Shown here piece by piece: positions 6,992 through 15,555 of a stretch of 40,471 nucleotides of DNA. The stretch comes from Suilimivivens sp964458255. GTDB taxonomy: Bacteria; Bacillota; Clostridia; Lachnospirales; Lachnospiraceae. A program made the position numbers and the translations under genes. Within the stretch, counting starts at the first letter, position 1. The number at the start of each line of letters is the position of its first letter. The stretch spans positions 1 through 40,471 of the forward strand of contig CAYWHY010000011.1 of assembly GCA_964458255.1 (NCBI GenBank), given 5' to 3'. Below the pieces are notes generated by a model. That model did no database searches. It was not told the origin of the DNA and saw only the letters and a list, made by a program, of their open reading frames with translations.

Positions 6992-8371
6992 CTAATAATA
7001 TCCATAGGTTCTGTTAAGAAAATATTCGTCTCCTAAACTCCCTACAGCATCCGCCTTTGCGTTAAACCTTTCAACACACCAGTCCATACAAAAACTTGTA
7101 TTACCGGTAATATAGCGGATATCCATTTCCATAATATCCATACTTCTTAAATTTCTCGCATCTTCTGAAAGCAACAAAATCATGCAAAAAAGATACTCCT
7201 CATAACCAATCCCGTTTCCCACAGAAGGAATTGTGGAAATATTTCCGGAAAGCACCTGATCAATGGATGTATGCCAATGACTTTTTTTAAGGTCTACCTT
7301 ACCACCCTGTAAAAGACATTGTACCTCACCAAGACTTTCCAAATAGGCACATGCATAAACTATACTTCTTGTCACCGGTTCTTTAAAAGCTTCCTTTAAT
7401 CTGACAACAGGAAGTTGTTCCGCCACCTGCAAAGCTTGTGCGTACAATTCACTGTTCTGCAGGGCATACGAAGCATTTTCCACAAAACGCCATTCTAACA
7501 GCTGCTCTGCAACAGCTTGCAGGTTTTCATAATCTGAGCGCTCTCCCATAGCGATATACTCAAGCTGATATTGCAGGAAGCTGCCTCCTTTCAATCGCCC
7601 ATAATTCCCCATTTTATCAAACAGATATTCAATAAAAACTTCCGTATCCGCCTCCTTATTACTTTTATTCGTGACATTTTGCAATGTTCTTTCGGAAATA
7701 TATGTCCGTGGTTGTATTAAACCGACCCCCACCTCACTGATATTAAGTCCCAATAAATAAAACAAATCACTTTCGGCAAAGTTAAAAATTGTTTCTGCAG
7801 GATTTTCCAAAGGAACTTCTTCCCACTCATTTTCTGCATTTAAAACTATGGGTAACTCCATCCCGTCAATCTGTTCCATAATGGCAGACCATTCACCCAT
7901 AGCATCGAATCCATCCAAAAACTCCGCCTCTGCAGCCGCTTTTCCGTAAATTGTTTTCTTTTCTTTACAATCCTGTATGTAACAAACCGCCTGATACTTT
8001 ACCGCATTACCATTTCCCTGAGCCGCTGTCACAACTTCCGTAACTGTTACATCTCCCAACACAAATCCTCCCCATGGCTTTCCTCTACCCGGCATGTTAC
8101 TATTTTGTCTGATATAAAAATCCAACCTTGATTCTAAATTATGAATTGAAGGTTCTTTTCCTTCATAAGAAGTATCAATATACAAAAGACCGTATCTTTC
8201 ATGAAGCTTTGTATGAAATTCGCCTAATACGGAATTCATTCCTAAATCCATTGCACCCTCCCATCGGATTTTTCCGGCATTTCTGACAGCATTGCCTGTA
8301 AGTAAAAGAACAAAAGCTGTTAAAAAAGATAATGATAATGCCAGAAATGCCGTTATACTCCCCTTCATCAT
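6992..8371 (-). CDS. DUF5702 family protein, TadG-like pilus-associated secreted protein
   Basis: The N-terminal hydrophobic segment (SITAFLALSLSFLTAFVLLL, residues 5-24) is followed by a large external domain that includes ERYGLLYIDTSY. I recognise this as the DUF5702 type that accompanies Tad clusters in Clostridia. It has G4-SITAF at the leader but lacks the +5 glutamate of true pilins, so peptidase cleavage is doubtful. Its ATG overlaps the Flp pilin TGA (ATGA), indicating coupling. Role inferred: minor pilin or membrane-tethered assembly factor comparable to TadG. Confidence 0.82.
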   Translation of the reverse strand: MMKGSITAFLALSLSFLTAFVLLLTGNAVRNAGKIRWEGAMDLGMNSVLGEFHTKLHERYGLLYIDTSYEGKEPSIHNLESRLDFYIRQNSNMPGRGKPWGGFVLGDVTVTEVVTAAQGNGNAVKYQAVCYIQDCKEKKTIYGKAAAEAEFLDGFDAMGEWSAIMEQIDGMELPIVLNAENEWEEVPLENPAETIFNFAESDLFYLLGLNISEVGVGLIQPRTYISERTLQNVTNKSNKEADTEVFIEYLFDKMGNYGRLKGGSFLQYQLEYIAMGERSDYENLQAVAEQLLEWRFVENASYALQNSELYAQALQVAEQLPVVRLKEAFKEPVTRSIVYACAYLESLGEVQCLLQGGKVDLKKSHWHTSIDQVLSGNISTIPSVGNGIGYEEYLFCMILLLSEDARNLRSMDIMEMDIRYITGNTSFCMDWCVERFNAKADAVGSLGDEYFLNRTYGYY

Positions 8372-8544
8372 GCCAAAATTGCCGAGCTGTCTACAGAAAT
8401 TTTTTCAAATACCGTGGTCACCAGCTCCTGAATCTGCGTCTTAAAAATTAAGACCAATCCAATCAAAACCACGATAATTAAAATAATTTCTACCGTTCCC
8501 ATTCCCTTATTGTTCTTACATAAACATTCTCTTTTCTTTCTCAT
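8368..8544 (-). CDS. Flp-type IVb pilin
   Basis: 58-residue major pilin candidate. The basic leader with KNNKG is followed by MGTVEIILIIVVLIGLVLIF, with E19 at +5 from a cleavage after G14, then a short C-terminal tail (FKTQIQELVTTVFEKI). This is the Flp1-like architecture. The start at 8544 is chosen over 8565 because AAGGAAGGA lies about 7 bases before it. The gene sits between the TadC-like platform protein (30-base gap) and the DUF5702 gene (ATGA overlap). Confidence 0.88.
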   Translation of the reverse strand: MRKKRECLCKNNKGMGTVEIILIIVVLIGLVLIFKTQIQELVTTVFEKISVDSSAILA

Positions 8545-8574
8545 TTTTAATCCTTCCTTTCTCATACTTGCTTT

Positions 8575-9888
8575 CTAAAATCCAATATAAACCGGTACTA
8601 ATATTAAACTCATTACTACTACAAGCATCAGTATCATGGGAAAAAGTAATTTGGTTTCAGCTTCTTCTCCCTGTTTTTTTGCAAGTCTTCTGCTTTCTTC
8701 CCATGCCAGATAAACTTCTCTTGAAAACTGATTTAAAATGTTGTCATTCCCCTGCCGTCTGTAGGAAACCAACAAAAATCCAAGCTTTCTGTAATGTATC
8801 TCATCACATCTTTTTGCCCATTCCCTGTAAACCTCATCCTCTGCTCTTGCGTTGGAAAGCTGATAACAGGAAACCAAAACTTCTTCATACAGAAACAGCC
8901 TCTTACCCGTTATTTCTTTTTCCTTCCTGTAATTACTTCCCATTCTGAAAAAAGTATTTCGCATTGTAAGTCCTGCCCCCATGTATAGTTGCAATTTAGT
9001 TATAAATTCAGGATATTCTCGCTCTAACTCTTTTTGTCTTTCTTTATCTTTTTTTTGCAAATCCCTGTCCATAAAAATTGCCACTGCCATTGCTCCTGCA
9101 ATTCCCAAAATTAAAAACCATATGCCATTATTTGATATTTTTTCCTGCCACACAATCTTTTCATTACCAATTCTGTCAGGAAGTATTATTTTTTTTTGTT
9201 CTTGACTGGCTTCATCTCTTTTTGCAAGCAATTGCTTTATTTTTTCCACTCTTTCTTCCGAACGGCTTAATACAGGCGGAAGAAGCCTGACTGTAAAATT
9301 ATGTTGCCACTTCTGCCCATGATAAGAAAATGTAGCTGTTAAAGTTATTTTTTCTCCCTCCTGTAAAACTCCTTTTGTATTGACTACCCCATCCGTACGG
9401 ATTTTTTTATAATCACTACTTTCCCATGCTATGGCAAACGGATATCCTGTAAGTTCTGATGGCAGATTCAGATTACTTCTTACACAGTTAAGACTTTCAT
9501 TTTCTTCTAACAGAATCGACGGCAGGCACTTGATTGCCTCTTGTAGCATGACGGAAAGCTCTTGTAACGTGTAGGCTCTCTGTGCCACTTCATAAGCTAA
9601 CGTTTCCTCTCCTAAATCGGTAACAGCTGACAAAAACACCGTATAATTTCCCTTTCCCCATTCGTTTCGATACAAATAAGTTCCCTCCTGCAATCTGCTT
9701 TGCATGTGGCTGCTTACATACGTACAGATACAGGCCCCTATCCCACATATAATTACCATCCAAATTATTTTTTTCTTGCGGCACCTATAATCGCTATACT
9801 TTTGATTTACATTTTCACCGGGATATAACCTTCCCAACATATTCCTTACTTCTTCATTTTGCAAATAGCCTGCCTGCTGTTTTTTCAT
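8575..9888 (-). CDS. TadC-like inner-membrane platform protein with external Ig-like insert
   Basis: The C-terminal part (about residues 285-437) has the features of type II secretion F/TadC proteins: LEREYPEFITKLQLYMGAGLT and a final membrane helix. TM1 (~41-58) and TM2 (~256-273) flank a ~200-residue external region. That region contains WESSDYKKIRTDGVV and then LTATFSYHG, which resembles an atrophied bacterial Ig-like domain. Ordinary TadC has no such ectodomain, so the protein combines platform and surface functions. GAGAGGAG precedes the ATG, and the gap to tadB is 9 bases. Confidence 0.85.
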   Translation of the reverse strand: MKKQQAGYLQNEEVRNMLGRLYPGENVNQKYSDYRCRKKKIIWMVIICGIGACICTYVSSHMQSRLQEGTYLYRNEWGKGNYTVFLSAVTDLGEETLAYEVAQRAYTLQELSVMLQEAIKCLPSILLEENESLNCVRSNLNLPSELTGYPFAIAWESSDYKKIRTDGVVNTKGVLQEGEKITLTATFSYHGQKWQHNFTVRLLPPVLSRSEERVEKIKQLLAKRDEASQEQKKIILPDRIGNEKIVWQEKISNNGIWFLILGIAGAMAVAIFMDRDLQKKDKERQKELEREYPEFITKLQLYMGAGLTMRNTFFRMGSNYRKEKEITGKRLFLYEEVLVSCYQLSNARAEDEVYREWAKRCDEIHYRKLGFLLVSYRRQGNDNILNQFSREVYLAWEESRRLAKKQGEEAETKLLFPMILMLVVVMSLILVPVYIGF

Positions 9889-9897
9889 AATCTCCTC

Positions 9898-10665
9898 TCA
9901 AATTCTGATAACTGCCAATCGTCTGCCCATTATGTATGCCCCTATATATATCACAACACAAATTGTCATAATAACAATACCGCTTAACGCATGGTACATT
10001 CCGTCAAAATAACCCGGCGAAGTCATTTCCACATATAATATCAGCCCCAGAGGCATGACATTCATAATTTTTTGTTCTAATTTCCTTGCACTTAAAAGTA
10101 TATCTATTTCTATTTTGGTCTCTGCCTTATTGCCCAGAATTTCTGCCGTATTTTCCAAAATTGCTGTCATATTGCCACCACTTAACTTTGCAATGGCAAA
10201 TACCTCTGCAAATTCTCTTATTTCCACAATATCTGTCCTGATACCTATGGTTTTCCACAAATCAGCCAAGGGTCTGTGATTTTCCATACCGATTTTTATC
10301 TCCGAAAGAATCCGGCATATAGCACTCTCCTCTCCATAAAGATTTACTAAGTCTTCGTAGCTGTTTAAAAAAGCATTTTCTACGGAATATCCTGCTTTTT
10401 GTCCGGATACCACCAAATATAACATTTCCTTAAACTGTTGTCGTATCTCTTCCTTCTTTTTGTGCAATAAATCTTTTTTCTCCTCCCGATAAAAAAGAAC
10501 TCCCGGTATACAAAGCGGAATAACTGACCAAAAACTTCTGTAAAAACAGTAATCCAGCAAAATTACCACTACAATGCTTTTACTGATCAACCGTATTTTT
10601 TCTTCTAACGATAAGCGAATCAGATATTCATTTGACAAGCCCTGCTGCCCTAAGCTTTTTATCAT
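9898..10665 (-). CDS. tadB: Type II secretion F-domain protein, TadB-like platform protein
   Basis: Inner-membrane platform protein that couples the CpaF ATPase to pilin polymerisation. Two hydrophobic segments near residues 33-55 flank nothing large. The cytoplasmic F domain follows, with FKEMLYLVVSGQKAGYSVENAF and ELSGGNMTAILENTAEIL-like segments, and two C-terminal helices end at the IGAYIMG region. Length 255 is normal. Its start lies 38 bases inside the cpaF frame, a tight overlap typical of this operon type. Confidence 0.9.
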   Translation of the reverse strand: MIKSLGQQGLSNEYLIRLSLEEKIRLISKSIVVVILLDYCFYRSFWSVIPLCIPGVLFYREEKKDLLHKKKEEIRQQFKEMLYLVVSGQKAGYSVENAFLNSYEDLVNLYGEESAICRILSEIKIGMENHRPLADLWKTIGIRTDIVEIREFAEVFAIAKLSGGNMTAILENTAEILGNKAETKIEIDILLSARKLEQKIMNVMPLGLILYVEMTSPGYFDGMYHALSGIVIMTICVVIYIGAYIMGRRLAVIRI

Positions 10666-11842
10666 TTGTTATTTCTCCTGTTTTTATCCAGTTTCCCAAA
10701 ACATGTCCCTGTTGTTCCGTTTTTATCTCTTTAAATTGATACAGGGTATTCACCTCAATTTCCCCGTTTTTTGCTACTATCGGTTCTGCAATTTCTAAAA
10801 GTCGTCTGCTGCCGTCCCGTATTCTTCCTAAATGAATCATCAAATCAAAACCTGCCGCAATCTGTCTGCGAATCGCAGCTACAGGAAGTTCCATGCCCAT
10901 TAATACCATGGTTTCCAATCTGCTGATTACATCTCGAGCACTATTTGCATGTACAGTCGTCATGGCACTATGTCCTACATTTACACTCTGAAGCATATCC
11001 ACCGCTTCCTTTCCACGAACTTCTCCAATGATGATTCTGTCAGGTCTCATTCTCAAAGAAGTTTTTAATAAATCTCTGATGGTAATCTCCTTACATCCCT
11101 CCACATTGGCATTTCTGGCTTCCAGCCTTACTAAATTAGGCAGCTCCTGCAACATCAGCTCCGCACTATCTTCAATGGTAATAACTCTCTCTTCCTTTGG
11201 TATAAATCCTGATAACACATTCAAAAAGGTTGTTTTACCACAGCCTGTTCCACCACTTACTAAAATATTACAACCCGCTTTTACCTGCTTTTCCAGAAAA
11301 TCACTGATTTCTCTGTTAATTGCACCCATTTCTATCAACCGGTCCATCGTCATTGCCTTTTCAGGAAATCGTCTAATTGTCAAAATCGGTCCATTAATTG
11401 CAACCGGAGCAAGTACCACATTCACTCTGGAACCATCCTTTAATCTGGCATCCACAATAGGAGAAGCTTCGTTTACTACCCTGTTTGCCTCTGAAACGAT
11501 TTGTTGAATAACCTGACTTAATTTATCCGGCGAATCGAACCGCAACAAGAGTTGTTTGATTTTTCCCTTCTTTTCAACAAACACAGGAGCCGTTCCGTTG
11601 ACCATGATTTCCGTAATTTCCGAATCTGCCAATATTTCCTGTAAAATTCCCAACCTTCGAATTGCGTGAAAAACCTCTCTCCGCAAACATTTTTTTTCTT
11701 CAAGACTAAGCTGCCTGCCTTTGGCCTTTTTTAGTATTTCTTCGTCAATTACTTCTTTAATCTCTTCATCACTCATTTGTTTAGACAAATCCATACCTTC
11801 AATAATGCTATTTTGCAATGCTTTCCATTCCTCATCTTCCAT
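10628..11842 (-). CDS. cpaF: CpaF/TadA family pilus assembly ATPase
   Basis: Cytosolic hexameric ATPase that drives Tad pilin assembly. Walker A is SGGTGCGKTT (196-205), Walker B is DRIIIGEVRG (268-277) and the His box is GHSAMTTVHAN (290-300). The N-terminal domain with EITEIMVNG and RLKDGSRVNVVLAP is typical of CpaF. Length 404 is slightly short because the variable N-terminal extension is small. All catalytic motifs are intact. The ATG overlaps the stop of the tadZ-like gene. Confidence 0.95.
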   Translation of the reverse strand: MEDEEWKALQNSIIEGMDLSKQMSDEEIKEVIDEEILKKAKGRQLSLEEKKCLRREVFHAIRRLGILQEILADSEITEIMVNGTAPVFVEKKGKIKQLLLRFDSPDKLSQVIQQIVSEANRVVNEASPIVDARLKDGSRVNVVLAPVAINGPILTIRRFPEKAMTMDRLIEMGAINREISDFLEKQVKAGCNILVSGGTGCGKTTFLNVLSGFIPKEERVITIEDSAELMLQELPNLVRLEARNANVEGCKEITIRDLLKTSLRMRPDRIIIGEVRGKEAVDMLQSVNVGHSAMTTVHANSARDVISRLETMVLMGMELPVAAIRRQIAAGFDLMIHLGRIRDGSRRLLEIAEPIVAKNGEIEVNTLYQFKEIKTEQQGHVLGNWIKTGEITNDKKLRAAGLVK

Positions 11843-12864
11843 TACAATTCCTCCGTTTTGGCAAAGAAGTCCGGATAAATTTCTCCCTTTATGTATGCCG
11901 CAAGGTCTCCGTAAGTCAGTTCCTCAAACCTAAGCGGTAGCTTTTTAAATAACGGCAGCTTACATTTGCGCGTTTTGGCTGTGATATCTTCACAATTCAT
12001 ATTTTCCAGTATCTTTTCATACTGCTCCACCTTTGCAATCGCAATCGGATCATCCCTGACAATCGTGTATATCCGGTCGCAGTACTGCAAAATATCCCAC
12101 AAATCCATAAGGCAATCTGTCAAATCTAAAATCAGATATTCATATTCACTTACTCTCTCAATTTCTTCAAATAAATCTATCCATTGTGCACCCCGTATTC
12201 CCATCAAATTTTGATAAATATCTGCCGGTGGAATAAAATCCAGCCCATTTATTGTTTCTATAATACTCTCCATACGATAAAATAATTTTTCTCTGGCGCA
12301 GCTAAAATAATAAGCAAGATCTGATATATCGCTTTTAAACTCTCTGCTCAGCATCCTACCGAAACCAGAGTATGCTTCAAAATTTAAATACAGGGTTTTT
12401 CTTTGACGAGCCAGCATTTGACCTAATGTTAAAGAAAATGTTGTTTGCAAACATCTTGATACCGGTGTGTAGATTCCTATGATTTGCATTTTTCGATTAC
12501 CGGTTCTGAAAACTCCACTATGGCTCTGCGATTTTTCTGCATAATACTGCATAATCTCACGTACCACATTTTCACAGGATTGATACTTGTTAATATGACA
12601 CAATGCACGATTTAAATTGTCACCGTTTTCACTCAAAACAATAATATGCGGTATTTTTAATTTTTCAACTTTACTTTGATATGCATTTTCTGATATGAGA
12701 AGACATTCAATTTCCTCCTTTTCCGCATAAGAAAAGAAACTGTCTGCTTTGGTAAAGACATGGATTTCAAAAGGAATCTTGTCCTTTCCACTGATAAAAT
12801 CCATAAGACGATAGGCATAGTTCTCCTCACAGTCAAAAATCGCAAGGATTCTTTTATCCAACAT
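11842..12864 (-). CDS. TadZ/CpaE-like pilus localisation protein with degenerate P-loop
   Basis: First gene of the Tad operon. The N-terminal ~110 residues look like an atypical receiver-like domain (RILAIFDCEENYAYRL, then IPHIIVLSENG). The following domain has the MinD/ParA fold order: IIGIYTPVSRCLQTTFSLTL at 128-147, LYLNFEAYSGFGRML, then YEYLILDLTD. The P-loop lacks the GK pair of KGGxGKTT (residues 133-142 read PVSRCLQTTF), so ATP hydrolysis is doubtful. Atypical P-loops are known in TadZ/CpaE proteins, which place the pilus machine at a cell site. It overlaps cpaF by one base. Confidence 0.82.
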   Translation of the reverse strand: MLDKRILAIFDCEENYAYRLMDFISGKDKIPFEIHVFTKADSFFSYAEKEEIECLLISENAYQSKVEKLKIPHIIVLSENGDNLNRALCHINKYQSCENVVREIMQYYAEKSQSHSGVFRTGNRKMQIIGIYTPVSRCLQTTFSLTLGQMLARQRKTLYLNFEAYSGFGRMLSREFKSDISDLAYYFSCAREKLFYRMESIIETINGLDFIPPADIYQNLMGIRGAQWIDLFEEIERVSEYEYLILDLTDCLMDLWDILQYCDRIYTIVRDDPIAIAKVEQYEKILENMNCEDITAKTRKCKLPLFKKLPLRFEELTYGDLAAYIKGEIYPDFFAKTEEL

Positions 12865-13022
12865 AACCCCTTTCTGCTTTTATAAAGATGTCAAGCTACT
12901 TTAATTTGTTTTAATAAATTGAATACTTAGGAGAAACTCCCATGAATCTTTTGATGGATAAAAACATCCTCTCGAGATTACTTAAAATGATTAAACTAAG
13001 ACTGTCCTTGTTTGTATTCTGA
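12865..13022 (-). promoter_or_regulatory. Long 5' leader of the Tad operon with two small hairpins
   Basis: About 150 bases separate the predicted transcription start (~13016) from the tadZ-like ATG. On the minus strand the leader forms GGAT/ATCC (12969-12956) and GGAG-TTT-CTCC (12940-12930) hairpins. I do not recognise a known riboswitch class here. The sequence after them is AT-rich up to AGAAAGGGG at the start codon. It could be a regulatory leader or simply untranslated sequence. Confidence 0.4.
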
Positions 13023-13051
13023 ATTATATATAAGTTTTTTTCAATTGTAAA
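13023..13051 (-). promoter_or_regulatory. Promoter of the Tad pilus operon
   Basis: Minus-strand TTTACA (13051-13046), 17-base spacer and TATAAT (13028-13023). An inverted repeat TTTGTTA/TAACAAA (13076-13094) lies 25 bases upstream of the -35 box, where an activator or repressor could bind. Confidence 0.65.
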
Positions 13052-13075
13052 GTAACTAATCTAAATTTTTTAAAA

Positions 13076-13094
13076 TTTGTTAGTTTTTAACAAA
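13076..13094. repeat. 7-bp inverted repeat upstream of Tad promoter
   Basis: Arms TTTGTTA (13076-13082) and TAACAAA (13088-13094) with a five-base loop. Position upstream of the -35 box suggests a regulator site, but the sequence is AT-rich and could be chance. Confidence 0.35.
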
Positions 13095-13100
13095 AACTAT

Positions 13101-13146
13101 TAAAAAAAAGGCCCTAAAAACTTTATTATCCGCATAAATTCTAGGG
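13101..13146 (-). terminator. Terminator after bofA
   Basis: CCCTA (13146-13142) pairs with TAGGG (13116-13112) on the minus strand across a long AT-rich loop, followed by CC and eight T residues (13109-13102). The T-tract is strong and the stem is weak. Confidence 0.55.
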
Positions 13147-13164
13147 TTTTCTAATATGTCAAAA

Positions 13165-13458
13165 TTACCAAAGCATATAGGCCCGTATCCCGTACATCAC
13201 AAAAACTCCCGGGATTCCTAAAAGTCCTGACGTCAAAAAAGTAAGTAAATTATATCCTACTTCCACTCCCGGCATCCTTGCAGAAAAAAAATAATTTGCA
13301 AAGTATATAAAAAAAAGACCAAGGACACCTCTTAGCATAAAATTAATAATCAATTCTACATGACTGCGCAGCATTCCTATCAGAAATAACACCAGCAACA
13401 ATCCCATTATCCATAAACTACCGTTATATGTATCCATGATTACTCTTACTTCTTCCAT
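13165..13458 (-). CDS. bofA: BofA family protein (pro-sigma-K processing inhibitor-like)
   Basis: 97-residue membrane protein. Several hydrophobic segments are seen (residues 15-28, 36-58, 68-95), and the C-terminus LLGIPGVFVMYGIRAYMLW carries the BofA signature GxPG...YG. In Bacillus, BofA holds the SpoIVFB protease inactive during sporulation. Bacterial relatives next to recR/yaaL are common in Clostridia. Here it stands alone, divergent from the YaaL-like gene, with its own terminator. Whether this organism sporulates cannot be told from the window. Confidence 0.85.
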   Translation of the reverse strand: MEEVRVIMDTYNGSLWIMGLLLVLFLIGMLRSHVELIINFMLRGVLGLFFIYFANYFFSARMPGVEVGYNLLTFLTSGLLGIPGVFVMYGIRAYMLW

Positions 13459-13655
13459 TTAGACTTCTCCCATGGAAAATATCCGTTGTCATTTCAATAT
13501 ATGTCCCATTTTTGCAAGTATGCCATAATTTTCCGTTTTCTGAATAAACCTGTATTTTTGGTTTATACTTTTTGAAAAGGCAATTATTGACTGTAAACGG
13601 AATATGATGTAACAGAACCTATCGGTTACTGAGCAAAACAGAAAAGAGGTAACGC

Positions 13656-13958
13656 ATGAAAATGTTTTTTAGTACATCCTCCCGCACCAATCGCACCCAG
13701 TCGGAAAAAGAAATTGAGAGAAATGCCCTTTTATCCGATTTGGAAAAAACAAAAAGAGCTTTAGAAATTGCATACGCAGGCTTTGACAACGTAACAGAGC
13801 CGGATTTAATCGACTGCTACATTTATGAGGTAAATTCTATCATGAAACGTTATAAGTTTCTACTGGAACAGGCAGCACGCCTAAGCATACTGCCCGAGGA
13901 AAACGAACAAATATCTGCTTTAAACACAAAAGCCCCTGTTACTTCCCTGATCGGCTAA
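13656..13958 (+). CDS. DUF2508 family protein (YaaL-like)
   Basis: 100-residue soluble protein of unknown function. The family signature is visible as LLSDLEKTKRALEIAYAGFD followed by DLIDCYIYEVNSIMKRYKFL. It is largely helical and highly charged. AGAGGT lies 5 bases before the ATG. In Bacillus, yaaL is beside bofA. The neighbourhood is kept here but the two genes are divergent. The last 39 bases overlap the end of convergent fliS, so its final residues share DNA with the FliS tail and no terminator fits between them. Confidence 0.85.
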   Translation: MKMFFSTSSRTNRTQSEKEIERNALLSDLEKTKRALEIAYAGFDNVTEPDLIDCYIYEVNSIMKRYKFLLEQAARLSILPEENEQISALNTKAPVTSLIG

Positions 13959-14396
13959 GTTTTCAGTGAGGCTGTTTCTGCCATAGGTCAGCCCTGCATA
14001 AACTGTCTGTGTATTGGACATCACGGGTTCAGAGGTGTCCAGTGCACTGACTGTCTCATAAGCAGCATGAAGCTTTGTGATGATGCTCTCCACATGAGAA
14101 AGTTCTTCTACACGATTTCTTGTATCTGCTTTTGTCAGCTCTCTGTCTGCATAACTGTAAAGGGCCAGCAGATTCTTTGATAATTCATATTCTAAATGTA
14201 ATGATAACATAAGCTCATGAAGACAGGCTTTGGTTCTTTTAATTCCTTTTCGAAATCCTTCCATGTCTCTGTTCTCATAAGATTGTTTTGCTTCTTCCAA
14301 ATAAATCAACAGCATTTCATAAAGAATGACTATCATCTGCGTTTTATTTGCCTGTGAAATTTTTAATGTAAACTGCTGTTTTAATTCCTTTGTCAT
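13920..14396 (-). CDS. fliS: FliS-like flagellin export chaperone
   Basis: Cytosolic four-helix chaperone that binds the flagellin C-terminus before export. The start region MTKELKQQFTLKISQANKTQ is followed by MIVILYEMLLIYLEEAKQ, like the FliS LIxMLYEGxIxxLxxA segment. The start at 14396 (158 residues) is chosen because GTGGAG precedes it by 6-7 bases. The longer frame to 14477 would run into the flagellin gene. Residues after ~120 (ETVSALDTSEPVMSNTQTVY) form a tail. It lies 43 bases after flagellin, the expected client. Confidence 0.85.
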   Translation of the reverse strand: MTKELKQQFTLKISQANKTQMIVILYEMLLIYLEEAKQSYENRDMEGFRKGIKRTKACLHELMLSLHLEYELSKNLLALYSYADRELTKADTRNRVEELSHVESIITKLHAAYETVSALDTSEPVMSNTQTVYAGLTYGRNSLTENLADQGSNRGFCV

Positions 14397-14439
14397 ACGA
14401 AACTCCACTCTTTCTTTTTTTATCCGGCTTTCGGAAGCG

Positions 14440-15555
14440 TTACTGTAACAGCTGCAGCACCTGTGAAGGTCTTTCATTTGCCTGTGCCAGCATGGATGTA
14501 CTTGCCTGTGAAAGAACCTGAAGGGTTGTATATTCTGTCATTTCCTCGGCCATATCCACATCCATAATACGGGAATAAGCAGCTGTCATATTTTCAGAAG
14601 TAACATTAAGACTGTTAATGGTATGTTCCAAACGATTCTGATAAGCACCCAGCCGGCTTCTTACTTCTGATATAAATTTGATGGCATTATCCACTTTTTC
14701 AATTCCCTCAAGAGATTTTTCTTCCGTAGTTGTATTAAGTGCTGAAATTCCCATGTTGGCAAGTGAAATCTTTGGAATACGGATTGCCATCTGTTGTCCT
14801 TCATTTGCTCCGATTTGCATATCCATGGATCCGAAGTCCTCAATCTCAATAATCATTTCCTTTGTTAAGGTCATACCGGTTTCCGATAAAAATTCTAATT
14901 TCATTTCAAAATTATCGCTGCCTGTAATGGTAATAACATTACCATCTGTTTTTGTTACTTTGGCATCAGCAGGAAAACCATCTCCATTAAATGACGCTTC
15001 TGCAGTTGCCAGGTCGATATTACCATTACCATCATACTGTATATCCAGTGCAGTAATCTTGTAGGTTCCTTTTTTTATCTCATCACTGTAATAAGAAACC
15101 TTTATATCTTCATTGTCGGTATATCCCCTTAAATCAAATGAACCATCTAAAATATTCTGCCCGTTAAATTGTGCTTCTGAAGCAATTCTTTCTATTTCCT
15201 CTTTCAGCTGCCTTATTTCATCATTAACAAGTGATCTGTCTTCATCTGTCATGATACCGTTACTTGCTTTTACACAAAGCTCATTGGCTCTTTGAAGCAT
15301 TTCATGGATTTCGCTTAAGGTCCCATCTGCTATTTCAATAATGGAAATACCGTCGTTGGCATTCTGGTTTGCCACACCGGTGCCTTCAATCTGTGCATTC
15401 ATTCTCTTAGACATTGCAAGCCCGGACGGATTATCCTTTGCACTTACGATTTTAAGCCCTGAAGAAAGTCTTGCCAAAGACTCCGATAATCTGTTGTCAT
15501 TTCTGTTAAGTGAATTATTGGCAATCACTGCCGATGCATTAAAGCTGATTCTCAT
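14440..15555 (-). CDS. Flagellin (accessory type)
   Basis: Structural subunit of a flagellar filament. The N-terminal D0/D1 helices carry LSSGLKIVSAKDNPSGLAMS, and the C-terminal D0 ends LQVLSQASTSMLAQANERPSQVLQLLQ. A ~150-residue variable middle (about 125-270) contains the surface domain. The N-terminus begins MRISFNASAVIANNSL rather than the MVVQHN type of main Lachnospiraceae flagellins, which suggests a secondary flagellin class. AAGGAAG precedes the ATG. The start overlaps the DUF6240 gene by 17 bases, unusual for a highly expressed filament gene. Confidence 0.93.
   Translation of the reverse strand: MRISFNASAVIANNSLNRNDNRLSESLARLSSGLKIVSAKDNPSGLAMSKRMNAQIEGTGVANQNANDGISIIEIADGTLSEIHEMLQRANELCVKASNGIMTDEDRSLVNDEIRQLKEEIERIASEAQFNGQNILDGSFDLRGYTDNEDIKVSYYSDEIKKGTYKITALDIQYDGNGNIDLATAEASFNGDGFPADAKVTKTDGNVITITGSDNFEMKLEFLSETGMTLTKEMIIEIEDFGSMDMQIGANEGQQMAIRIPKISLANMGISALNTTTEEKSLEGIEKVDNAIKFISEVRSRLGAYQNRLEHTINSLNVTSENMTAAYSRIMDVDMAEEMTEYTTLQVLSQASTSMLAQANERPSQVLQLLQ

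Noticed and set aside
11028..11507. Rightward 159-codon frame inside cpaF
   Set aside because: It is antisense to conserved Walker motifs of cpaF. The frame is open by codon bias only.
12865..13016. Cyclic-di-GMP riboswitch in the Tad leader
   Set aside because: The leader was considered because a GGDEF gene is in the window, but the conserved GEMM-type core elements are not visible, only two short hairpins.
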